DNA of 12,007 nt, taken from assembly GCA_017559885.1 (NCBI GenBank), contig JAFYQN010000105.1, forward strand, positions 1 to 12,007. Direction: 5' to 3'. This stretch comes from Clostridia bacterium. Its GTDB lineage: Bacteria; Bacillota; Clostridia; Oscillospirales; Acutalibacteraceae. The notes below the pieces were generated by a model, which had not been told where the DNA came from, ran no database searches, and saw nothing but the letters and a program-made list of their open reading frames with translations. A program made the position numbers and the translations under genes. Shown here in pieces: positions 5,754-12,007 of this stretch (positions are counted from its first letter, which is position 1; each line of letters opens with the position of its first letter).

Positions 5754-7142
5754 ATGAAAAATTTAGTTAGAATAAGAAAAAGCGTTATGCTTATTGTTAA
5801 AATATTAATTGTTGCCGCCGTTACAGTTGGCTTTATTCAGGTGTGGACAACTGGCTATGAGGAATCACTTTTTAGCAACAGAGGTAACTACGTAGTTATT
5901 TTATCGTTTGTTTTGTTGTTCTCGGTTTTCTCATCACTGTATGGCGCGTTTAAGATAGGTATATCACGCATACACGAAATTATTTACAGTTTTTCGCTTG
6001 CTACGGTATTTACCAACGCGATAATGTATCTTGAACTTTCGCTTATTGCGCGTGAGATGGTAGATATACCGCCAATGCTTGTAGGTATTGCTTACCAAAT
6101 TCTTGTGGTGGCGATATGCTCTTTTTGTGCGAATACAATTTATTTTAAGTTATATCCACCGCGCCGAGTGGTTGCAATTTTTAGCGACGACGTTTCGGGT
6201 TTTGAACTTATTAGAAAAATGGGTAAAATATCCGACCGTTTTCAAATTGAACGCGGTCTAAACGCAAACACAACCGATATTAACGAAATAAAGAAACAAA
6301 TCGATAAGTATGAAGCGGTTGTAATATGCGGTATAGATAAAAATTTACAAAAGCAGATAATATCTTATTGCTATACCAACGAAAAGCGTACTTATTTGTT
6401 ACCCGATATTACCGATATAATAATAAGTAACAGCTATAATATTCAAATAAGCGATACTCCCGTGCTTATGAGTCGCAATCGCGGACTTACCCTTGAGCAA
6501 AGAATTGTAAAACGCGCTATGGATATTGTAATTTCCGCAATAGGAATAGTTATAACAAGCCCCATAATGCTTATTTGCGCTATCGCCATAAAACTTGATG
6601 ACGGCGGTCCAATTTTATTTAAGCAAAATCGAATTACTTTTAACGGAAAAATTTTTAACGTTTTAAAATTTAGGTCAATGATTGTCGACGCCGACAAAGA
6701 CGGCGCAAAAAAAGCGGTTAGTGATGACGATAGAATTACGCGAGTAGGAAAGGTAATTCGCGCTTGCCGTATGGATGAATTGCCACAACTTTTTAATATT
6801 TTGCGTGGCGATATGTCGCTTGTAGGTCCGCGACCCGAGCGCATAGAAAACGTGTACGAATATTCTAAAAAACATCCCGAATTTGAACTTCGCCACAGAG
6901 TAAAGGGCGGTCTTACTGGCTTTGCTCAACTTTACGGCAAATACAATACAAGTCCTGAAGACAAACTTAATATGGACTTAATTTACGTAGAAACCTATTC
7001 GTTGCTTCTTGACATAAAACTTATAATACTTACCTTTAAAGTGTTGTTTATGCGTGAAAGTACAGAGGGCTTTAACGAAAAAGCAAATGCAAATGTTCGC
7101 GCTTCTAAATCATTAAAAAAAGAAAGTGAGAAAAAGAAATGA
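5754..7142 (+). CDS. Polyprenyl glycosyl-1-phosphate transferase (WbaP-like sugar transferase)
   Basis: Expected to move a sugar-1-phosphate from a nucleotide sugar to undecaprenyl phosphate, the first step of capsule, exopolysaccharide or other lipid-linked glycan assembly, at the inner face of the membrane. Start ATG 5754 follows GAGGTG by five bases; GTG at 5748 lies inside that site. The product has 462 residues. Four N-terminal membrane segments fall at about 11-31, 46-66, 76-98 and 108-130. A Rossmann-like domain at about 137-240 resembles the CoA-binding-like middle domain of the WbaP group. The catalytic bacterial sugar transferase domain is about 250-435, with KRAMDIVISAIGIV, then MDELPQLFNILRGDMSLVGP including the Asp-Glu pair (D341, E342), then GLTGFAQLYG. 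A Lys-rich tail follows. The sugar is not predictable. It overlaps the next gene by four bases. Confidence 0.93.
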   Translation: MKNLVRIRKSVMLIVKILIVAAVTVGFIQVWTTGYEESLFSNRGNYVVILSFVLLFSVFSSLYGAFKIGISRIHEIIYSFSLATVFTNAIMYLELSLIAREMVDIPPMLVGIAYQILVVAICSFCANTIYFKLYPPRRVVAIFSDDVSGFELIRKMGKISDRFQIERGLNANTTDINEIKKQIDKYEAVVICGIDKNLQKQIISYCYTNEKRTYLLPDITDIIISNSYNIQISDTPVLMSRNRGLTLEQRIVKRAMDIVISAIGIVITSPIMLICAIAIKLDDGGPILFKQNRITFNGKIFNVLKFRSMIVDADKDGAKKAVSDDDRITRVGKVIRACRMDELPQLFNILRGDMSLVGPRPERIENVYEYSKKHPEFELRHRVKGGLTGFAQLYGKYNTSPEDKLNMDLIYVETYSLLLDIKLIILTFKVLFMRESTEGFNEKANANVRASKSLKKESEKKK

Positions 7143-8017
7143 GTTTTGATGCGACTCTCGTTGTAATGGCGGCCGGTATGGGCAGTCGTTTTGGCGGTCT
7201 TAAACAAATTGAACCTGTAGGACCAAATGGACAGGCGATAATCGACTTTTCGGTTTACGATGCAAAGCAAGCAGGTTTTAATAAGGTAGTGTTTATTATT
7301 AAACACGAAATTGAAAAAGAATTTAAAGAAATAGTTGGCAGCAGAATTGAAAAGATGATTGACGTCGATTATGCATACCAAGAACTTGATATGTTGCCCG
7401 ACGGTTTTATCTGTCCTGACGACCGACAAAAACCATGGGGTACCGCGCATGCAATTTATTGCGCGCGTAACGTAGTCGACACACCTTTTGCGGTTATAAA
7501 TGCCGACGATTATTACGGCAAGGGCGCTTACGTTAAAATGTATCACCATCTTAAAGAACAAAAGGGCGATTTTTGTATGGTAGGTTTTAGACTTCAAAAT
7601 ACCCTTACCGAAAACGGCACGGTATCACGCGGTATATGTGAAGTTAAAGACGGAATTTTAAAATCGGTTACCGAGCGCACAAAGATTCTTGATTGTAAAT
7701 ATACCGAAGACGACAAAACTTGGGTAGAACTTCCGCCCGACTGTATTGTGTCTATGAATATGTGGGGCTTTACTCCCGAAGTGTTTAACTTTATAGAAAA
7801 CGACCTTAACGACTTTTTTGCAGAAAAAATAAATCTTCCAAAGGTAGAATATTATCTTCCCACAGTTGTATCAAATGTAATCGAGCGTGGTCAAAAAGAC
7901 GTATCTGTTTTGGTTGCCGAGGATCGTTGGTATGGCGTTACATATAAAGAAGATAAACAAGGTGTTGTTGACGCGCTTAACGAAAAAATCAACAATGGCG
8001 AATATGAGGGCTTTTAA
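7139..8017 (+). CDS. Sugar nucleotidyltransferase (NTP_transferase family)
   Basis: Probably joins a sugar phosphate to an NTP to make a nucleotide sugar, with release of pyrophosphate, in the cytoplasm. The 292-residue product has the GT-A-type fold signature at its N-terminus, AAGMGSRFGGLKQIEPVG (residues 11-28), which binds the NTP phosphates. KPWGTAHAI at about 98-106 contacts the base or sugar, and the NADDYYG motif at 121-127 should hold the metal ion. Sequence alone does not say which sugar or base; it is not a clear GalU or RmlA by eye. The ATGA overlap with the preceding transferase implies translational coupling, so it likely supplies that enzyme or the same pathway. It is followed after two bases by the cohesin-like gene. 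Confidence 0.88.
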   Translation: MSFDATLVVMAAGMGSRFGGLKQIEPVGPNGQAIIDFSVYDAKQAGFNKVVFIIKHEIEKEFKEIVGSRIEKMIDVDYAYQELDMLPDGFICPDDRQKPWGTAHAIYCARNVVDTPFAVINADDYYGKGAYVKMYHHLKEQKGDFCMVGFRLQNTLTENGTVSRGICEVKDGILKSVTERTKILDCKYTEDDKTWVELPPDCIVSMNMWGFTPEVFNFIENDLNDFFAEKINLPKVEYYLPTVVSNVIERGQKDVSVLVAEDRWYGVTYKEDKQGVVDALNEKINNGEYEGF

Positions 8018-8019
8018 AT

Positions 8020-8544
8020 ATGAATAAAAAACGTATTTTTAGAAACACGGCTATAATTGTTTTGTCAACTTTATCGGTTGCATTGGCAATTGTAATTCTT
8101 GTGCTTGGTATATTTGGTAATAAAATTTTAAGCAACAATAAAAACGTTACAGTTTATGTTGAAAATCAAGAAGTGCTTGCTGGCGACTCAATTAAAATAC
8201 CTATATACATTGATAAAAACAACGGTTTGTGGATGGGTATAGTTGAATTTAATTATAACGCTGATGTGTTAGAGTTTGTGTCTTGTACAACGGGTGACGT
8301 GTTTGATGGTTGCGAGGTAAACGATACAGGTAACAGCGTGGTATTTATAGTAAGTCAAAACGATGTTAAAAACACAAGAGCCGACGGAGTTATGGCAACC
8401 CTTAATTTTAATGTTAAAAAAACGGTTGAAAAGGGTGAGTACGCACTGGATATTGATGGTATAGATACAGAATTTTGTACCGTTGAAGAACCCGAAGAAT
8501 TAATAAAACCAAAAATTACCGATGGTGTACTTACAGTAAAATAG
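8020..8544 (+). CDS. Membrane-anchored protein with a single cohesin-like domain
   Basis: A 174-residue protein. A Lys/Arg-rich start and one membrane segment (about 9-33) with no clear signal-peptidase site suggest an uncleaved anchor, leaving residues 34-174 outside. Residues 43-174 look like a cohesin fold: VTVYVENQEVLAGDSIKIPI at the first strands, then WMGIVEFNYNADVLEFVSC, ADGVMATLNFNV and a closing ITDGVLTVK strand. Cohesins bind dockerin modules in cellulosomes, but lone cohesin-like domains also occur in surface proteins of unknown partner. TGAGGG nine bases upstream supports the ATG. As last gene of the glycan operon it may hold a dockerin-bearing enzyme or glycan-handling factor at the surface; no dockerin is in the window. 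Confidence 0.82.
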   Translation: MNKKRIFRNTAIIVLSTLSVALAIVILVLGIFGNKILSNNKNVTVYVENQEVLAGDSIKIPIYIDKNNGLWMGIVEFNYNADVLEFVSCTTGDVFDGCEVNDTGNSVVFIVSQNDVKNTRADGVMATLNFNVKKTVEKGEYALDIDGIDTEFCTVEEPEELIKPKITDGVLTVK

Positions 8545-8546
8545 TT

Positions 8547-8590
8547 AAAAAGGTTTGTATGTAAAACAAGCATACAAACCTTTTTCTTTT
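8547..8590 (+). terminator. Strong intrinsic terminator of the glycan operon
   Basis: Fifteen base pairs of perfect stem (8547-8561 with 8571-8585) enclose a nine-base loop and run into T-rich sequence. The core is GGTTTGTATG with its complement. It lies directly after the cohesin-like gene and separates it from the S1 gene. Because the arms are A- and T-rich it could act in both directions. Confidence 0.9.
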
Positions 8591-8652
8591 ATCATTTTTA
8601 TTTTGCAAAACGCATATATTTTGATAAGAATATCAAGAAAGGCGAGATAAAA

Positions 8653-9573
8653 ATGAAAGATTATCATCCAGAAGGGGCATTGCTTAACACCGAAGAAAAC
8701 AAAAAATACACATCAAGCGAAACTTCACTTGCTATTGCGCAGTCACTTGAAACCATACTTGAAGCAAACGTCGTTATGTGCGATTCATCACACAATTTGA
8801 TTGTTGACCTTGGCGGTCTTAAAGGCATCATACCGCGAGAAGAGGGCGCAATTGGTATAAAAGAGGGCAAAACGCGTGATATCGCCCTTATTTCACGCGT
8901 GGGCAAACCGGTGTGTTTTGTCGTAACGGGATTTACAACCGATAACTGTGGTAAAAAATGCGCTCTTTTATCTCGTAGAATAGCGCAACAAAAATGTCTT
9001 AACCATATAATTAACACTGCGGTGTCGGGCGATATTATAGACGCGTGTATAACACATCTTGAAACTTTTGGCGCTTTTTGTGACGTTGGTTGCGGCAATA
9101 TTGCGCTATTACCTATAGACGCTATAAGCGTTTCACGCATATCGCATCCAAAAGACAGATTTTTGGTAGGGGATAAAATAAAGACGATAATTAAAAGTAT
9201 TGATGTCGACAATAAAATAACTCTATCGCATAAAGAATTGCTTGGTACTTGGCAAGAAAATGCCGATAGATTTTGTCAGGGTCAAACGGTGTCAGGTGTG
9301 GTTCGCAGTGTTGAAAATTATGGCGTTTTTGTAGAACTTGCGCCTAATCTTGCAGGGCTTGCCGAAAGTAAAGAGGGCGTATACGTAGGGCAAACGGCAA
9401 GCGTTTATATTAAAAGCATAATACCCGAAAAAATGAAAATAAAACTTATAATAATTGATAGTTTTGATACGCCTATAGATAGCGAATATGAATATTTTTA
9501 TAATGAAGAGCATATAAACGAATTTATATATTCACCGAGGGAATGTAGCAAACAAATAATAAGTTATTTTTAA
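8653..9573 (+). CDS. S1 RNA-binding repeat protein (ribosomal protein S1-like)
   Basis: A 306-residue protein built of S1 (OB-fold) repeats that bind single-stranded RNA. A diverged first repeat covers about 33-112 (NLIVDLGGLKGIIPREE). A second covers about 125-195 (VSGDIIDACITHLETFGAFCDVG ending ITLSHKELL), and a third about 208-268 (GQTVSGVVRSVENYGVFVEL). The repeats at 125 and 208 have the G-x-V/I...(F/Y)GxFV(E/D) pattern of the family. Many Clostridia carry a short S1-like protein of this build instead of the six-repeat form of E. coli; whether it works on the ribosome or elsewhere cannot be told here. GAAAGGCGAG precedes the ATG at good spacing. Any promoter in 8591-8640 is too weak to call. 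Confidence 0.88.
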   Translation: MKDYHPEGALLNTEENKKYTSSETSLAIAQSLETILEANVVMCDSSHNLIVDLGGLKGIIPREEGAIGIKEGKTRDIALISRVGKPVCFVVTGFTTDNCGKKCALLSRRIAQQKCLNHIINTAVSGDIIDACITHLETFGAFCDVGCGNIALLPIDAISVSRISHPKDRFLVGDKIKTIIKSIDVDNKITLSHKELLGTWQENADRFCQGQTVSGVVRSVENYGVFVELAPNLAGLAESKEGVYVGQTASVYIKSIIPEKMKIKLIIIDSFDTPIDSEYEYFYNEEHINEFIYSPRECSKQIISYF

Positions 9574-9584
9574 TTAAATAATTA

Positions 9585-9613
9585 TTGATTTTAACAACAA
9601 AATGGGATATAAT
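9585..9613 (+). promoter_or_regulatory. Sigma-A-type promoter for the Mrp gene
   Basis: TTGATT (9585-9590), a 17-base spacer and TATAAT (9608-9613). Transcription should begin near 9620, giving a leader of only about 12 bases that just includes the GGTGA ribosome binding site. Confidence 0.75.
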
Positions 9614-9631
9614 ACACTGCGGTGATGAAAA

Positions 9632-10456
9632 ATGTCAGGAAATTGTAGTGGCAATTGCGCTTCATGTAGCAGTAATTGTAGTTCAAGAAAAGAAAGTTTT
9701 ATAGAGCCAACAGGTGAATTTAACAACATTAAACACGTTGTGGCAGTAGTTAGCGGCAAGGGTGGCGTTGGTAAATCTATGGTTACCTCGCTTCTTGCTA
9801 CACTTATGAGCAAAAAGGGTTACAAAGTAGGCATACTTGACGCCGATATTACAGGTCCGTCAATACCAAAATCTTTTGGCATTATGGGCAACGCTATGCA
9901 AAATGAACTTGGTATTTTGCCCGCAGTTAGCAAAAACGGCATTAAAATTATGTCGGTTAATATGTTGCTTAAAGAAAACGATGCTCCTGTTGTTTGGCGC
10001 GGTCCCGTTATTGCAGGCGCAGTAAAGCAGTTTTGGCAAGACGTTGTTTGGGGTGACCTCGACTACTTGTTTATCGACTGTCCTCCAGGTACAGGCGACG
10101 TTCCGCTTACTGTTTTTCAAACCATTCCGCTTGACGGTATTGTAATGGTAACTTCGCCTCAAGACCTTGTTTCGCTTATTGTTAAAAAAGCGTACAATAT
10201 GGCGCAAATGATGAATATTAATATTCTTGGTCTTGTTGAAAATATGAGTTACGTTAAATGTCCCGATTGTGGTAAAGAGTTTAGCGTTTTTGGCGGCGGT
10301 AGCGATGATATCGCCAACGAACTCGGTATTGATTTGCTTGGTAAAATGCCAATAGATATTTCACTTACTCAAATGGTTGATAACGGCTGTATCGAACATT
10401 TTAATGAAAACTATCTCGATAAAGCCGTAGCAAAATTAGAAAATCTTAATAAATAA
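9632..10456 (+). CDS. mrp: Mrp/NBP35-family P-loop ATPase, Fe-S cluster carrier
   Basis: Cytosolic ATPase of the Mrp/ApbC/NBP35 group, which bind and hand over Fe-S clusters to target proteins. The 274-residue product has a deviant Walker A, GKGGVGKS (42-49), the DADITGPSIP loop (70-79), and FIDCPPGTGD (147-156) as Walker B region. A CPDC pair (C210, C213) fits the conserved CxxC that holds a bridging cluster at the dimer interface. The N-terminus has a compact cluster C5, C9, C12, C16 (CX3CX2CX3C) rich in Ser and Asn. This recalls the N-terminal cluster of NBP35 but with different spacing; similar short Cys-rich starts are usual in clostridial Mrp proteins. The ATG follows GGTGA. It carries its own promoter and precedes trmB by 60 bases. 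The client proteins are not shown by context. Confidence 0.93.
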   Translation: MSGNCSGNCASCSSNCSSRKESFIEPTGEFNNIKHVVAVVSGKGGVGKSMVTSLLATLMSKKGYKVGILDADITGPSIPKSFGIMGNAMQNELGILPAVSKNGIKIMSVNMLLKENDAPVVWRGPVIAGAVKQFWQDVVWGDLDYLFIDCPPGTGDVPLTVFQTIPLDGIVMVTSPQDLVSLIVKKAYNMAQMMNINILGLVENMSYVKCPDCGKEFSVFGGGSDDIANELGIDLLGKMPIDISLTQMVDNGCIEHFNENYLDKAVAKLENLNK

Positions 10457-10463
10457 TCTATGT

Positions 10464-10501
10464 GGGTCGATGTTTGTGTCGACCCCTACGTTTTATTTTT
10501 A
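10464..10501 (+). terminator. Palindromic hairpin between mrp and trmB, possible weak terminator
   Basis: GGGTCGA (10464-10470) pairs exactly with TCGACCC (10479-10485) around an eight-base loop; CTACG then separates it from TTTTATTTTTA. The gap between stem and T-run is longer than ideal, so it may only partly stop transcription into trmB. Its GC-rich arms and flanking CCCCTACG also resemble dispersed intergenic palindromes. Confidence 0.55.
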
Positions 10502-10516
10502 TATTGGTGAAAAATT

Positions 10517-11188
10517 ATGAGAATGAAAAAGAAAAAGTATTTAACCGAGCGATTAGAAGCTGTGAGTGAATACTTATATACAAGTGTTATCGAAGACCGC
10601 AATTTTAAAACTGCAATATACGACAAAGATTATATTGACTTTGATTCTTGGTTTGAAAAAAGTCAACCGCTTTATTTAGAGGTTGGTTGCGGCAAGGGTA
10701 AATTTGCCTGTGAGTTTGCGGCATCACACCCCGAAATTAATTTAATTGCGGTTGAACGCGAGGCAAACGTTATTGTATCGGCATGCGAGTTAGCGCAAAA
10801 AATGGGTCTTAAAAATGTTCGTTTTATAAAATGTACCGCCGAATACCTTGAAAGGCACATACAACCCGAAAGTATAGAACAAATTTTTCTTAACTTTTCT
10901 TGTCCTTTTCCAAAGAAAAAATACGCTTGTCACCGTTTAACACATCACGGTTTTCTTGAAATATACAAGCGTATTATGAAACCCACCGCCGAAATTCATC
11001 AAAAAACCGATAATATGAAACTTTTTGAATTTTCTATTGAAGAATTTTCTCAAAACGGTTTTGCGCTTAAAAACGTAACGCTTGATTTACATAACAGTAA
11101 GTTTGAAGGTAATATAATGACCGAATATGAAGAAAAATTTGTGTCACAGGGATTGCCAATTTACCGACTTGAAGCGTATATTAAATAA
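10517..11188 (+). CDS. trmB: tRNA (guanine-N7)-methyltransferase TrmB
   Basis: Uses S-adenosylmethionine to make m7G at position 46 of tRNA. The 223-residue product has the family start (MRMKKKKYLTERLE) and the SAM-binding LEVGCGKGKF at 54-63 with the acidic AVER at 78-81. The family block LNFSCPFPKKK is at 125-135, followed by RLTHHGFLEIYKRIMKP, and the C-terminal TDN at 164-166 and TEYEEKFVSQGLPIYR at 202-217 are intact. One notable change: the Asp of the usual NFSDPWPKK motif, regarded as catalytic, is Cys here (C129, codon TGT at 10901), and the next Trp is Phe. I choose ATG 10517 because GGTGA lies seven bases upstream; the ATG at 10523 would be too far. The family call is firm; full activity is less sure. 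Confidence 0.93.
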   Translation: MRMKKKKYLTERLEAVSEYLYTSVIEDRNFKTAIYDKDYIDFDSWFEKSQPLYLEVGCGKGKFACEFAASHPEINLIAVEREANVIVSACELAQKMGLKNVRFIKCTAEYLERHIQPESIEQIFLNFSCPFPKKKYACHRLTHHGFLEIYKRIMKPTAEIHQKTDNMKLFEFSIEEFSQNGFALKNVTLDLHNSKFEGNIMTEYEEKFVSQGLPIYRLEAYIK

Positions 11189-11192
11189 ATTT

Positions 11193-11230
11193 AAATGAGC
11201 ATAAGGCAATTTACCTTATGCTCATTTTTT
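11193..11230 (+). terminator. Intrinsic terminator of trmB
   Basis: A 14-base perfect stem (11193-11206 with 11214-11227, core ATGAGCATAAGG) and seven-base loop are followed by Ts, five bases after the trmB stop. It also separates trmB from the convergent M23 gene and may serve that gene weakly from the other side. Confidence 0.9.
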
Positions 11231-11260
11231 GCGCCCCTAAACGAATATTTCGAGGGCAGG

Positions 11261-11980
11261 TTATTCAAATCCAAGCGCTTCAAGCGGTGAAACACTTTTA
11301 CCGTTAACGTAAACTTCAATATGAATGTGGGGGTTGTCGGCGCATTCGCTTGGTATATTACCGGTTGTACCTATAACGTCGCCTGCAAGCACGGTATCGC
11401 CTTCGCTAAAATGAATTTTATCCATACCACAGTATTTTATTGTTATACCGCCTTGGTAATCGATTGTTATAACCTTGCCAAAATTTGCATCGTCTACAAT
11501 CGATTTAACTGTACCGTCTGCGGCGGATTTAACGTTACTGCCTGCGTCACATAAAATATCAACGCCTGTATGAAGTCGCATATCGCCGTATGTTACCGAG
11601 TATTGCAACGCGGTATCGCTATATCCTTTAGATATATTTCCCGTTACGGGTAAAACATAGGTTGGTTCTTCAACAATGATTTCGCTTTCGATTTCACTTT
11701 CTTCGTCTTCGTATGGCACGTCGCTTACCGTATCATTAACGTCGGCGGTGTCGTCAACAGTTTCTTGTTGTATTTCTACCTTGCTATTATATGAGTTGTC
11801 GACGCTTGGATATTCCTCACCTAACGAACTGTTTTCGGAAGGTGCTTCCGTGACGTTGTTATCACGAGAAAAAACAAACCACGCAAGCGCGCCAACGGCG
11901 ATTAGCGCGCAGGCAACAACTGTAACAAAACCTGTAGAGGTAATTGCCTTTGTAAAATTTGACGTTTTATAATATTTCAT
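11261..11980 (-). CDS. Membrane-anchored M23 (LytM) metallopeptidase, SpoIIQ-like
   Basis: A 239-residue protein with a short basic cytoplasmic start, one membrane segment (about 15-37), an acidic Ser/Glu/Asp-rich linker (about 42-105) and a C-terminal LytM domain (about 108-236). The zinc ligands of M23 endopeptidases appear complete: H137 and D141 in HTGVD, and H218 and H220 in HIH. The order of anchor, linker and LytM, and VLPVTGNI...Y near the domain start, resemble clostridial SpoIIQ, the forespore protein that pairs with SpoIIIAH during engulfment; a general wall-remodelling peptidase is the alternative. I start at ATG 11980 because AAGGGAG lies eight bases upstream; the TTG at 11998 overlaps no usable site. 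Its promoter is outside the window, so sporulation control cannot be judged. Confidence 0.88.
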   Translation of the reverse strand: MKYYKTSNFTKAITSTGFVTVVACALIAVGALAWFVFSRDNNVTEAPSENSSLGEEYPSVDNSYNSKVEIQQETVDDTADVNDTVSDVPYEDEESEIESEIIVEEPTYVLPVTGNISKGYSDTALQYSVTYGDMRLHTGVDILCDAGSNVKSAADGTVKSIVDDANFGKVITIDYQGGITIKYCGMDKIHFSEGDTVLAGDVIGTTGNIPSECADNPHIHIEVYVNGKSVSPLEALGFE

Positions 11981-12007
11981 TCTTTTATCTCCCTTCAAGT
12001 TGCAAAA

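Noticed and set aside
6995..7597. 200-codon frame opposite the transferase/nucleotidyltransferase junction
   Set aside because: Antisense to two recognisable enzymes, with low-complexity Phe/Lys/Asn content; a shadow of the real genes.
8591..8640. Promoter upstream of the S1-repeat gene
   Set aside because: TATATT at 8615-8620 lacks a convincing -35 at proper distance; in such AT-rich DNA this is not enough to call.
8664..9212. 182-codon frame opposite the S1-repeat gene
   Set aside because: Antisense to clear S1 repeats, with no Shine-Dalgarno site and no recognisable domain.

Overview
The window looks like chromosomal DNA of a low-GC, Gram-positive-type anaerobe of the Clostridia. The support is a greA-lysS pair, an Mrp protein with an N-terminal cysteine cluster, a SpoIIQ-like M23 protein, consensus sigma-A promoters and A-rich Shine-Dalgarno sites. 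TGA is read as stop. I cannot name genus or species. No rRNA, tRNA, CRISPR array, insertion sequence or phage gene is visible.

Layout. (1) 1-3057, plus strand: four consecutive genes for related multi-pass membrane proteins of unknown function, the first cut by the window edge. They alternate in type A-B-A-B, as if a two-gene unit had duplicated. The last two share a SHOCT-like C-terminal tail that the first two lack. The block is visibly more AT-rich than the rest and ends in a probably bidirectional terminator. (2) 3134-3473, minus: a small DUF4190-type membrane protein with its own promoter. (3) 3484-5657, minus: greA followed by lysS, driven by a perfect consensus promoter, with a terminator-like hairpin between the genes and a strong terminator after lysS. 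(4) 5685-8590, plus: a promoter, then a polyprenyl glycosyl-1-phosphate transferase, a sugar nucleotidyltransferase (4-base overlap) and a membrane-anchored single cohesin-like domain, then a strong terminator. This reads as a surface glycan operon. (5) 8653-11230, plus: an S1-repeat RNA-binding protein, an Mrp/NBP35 P-loop ATPase with its own promoter, and the tRNA m7G46 methyltransferase TrmB, then a terminator. (6) 11261-11980, minus: a membrane-anchored M23 (LytM) protein resembling SpoIIQ.

How the genes fit together. Segments 3 and 5 are mainly housekeeping genes for transcription, translation, tRNA modification and Fe-S handling. Segment 4 should start a lipid-linked surface glycan and adds a protein-binding module on the outer face of the membrane. 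Segment 1 is the least explained part and the best candidate for something undescribed. Other points worth checking are a Cys in place of the catalytic Asp in TrmB, an inverted repeat between the divergent greA and glycan-operon promoters, and the lone cohesin domain. Several starts were moved inward from the longest open frame because the Shine-Dalgarno spacing favours a later codon.
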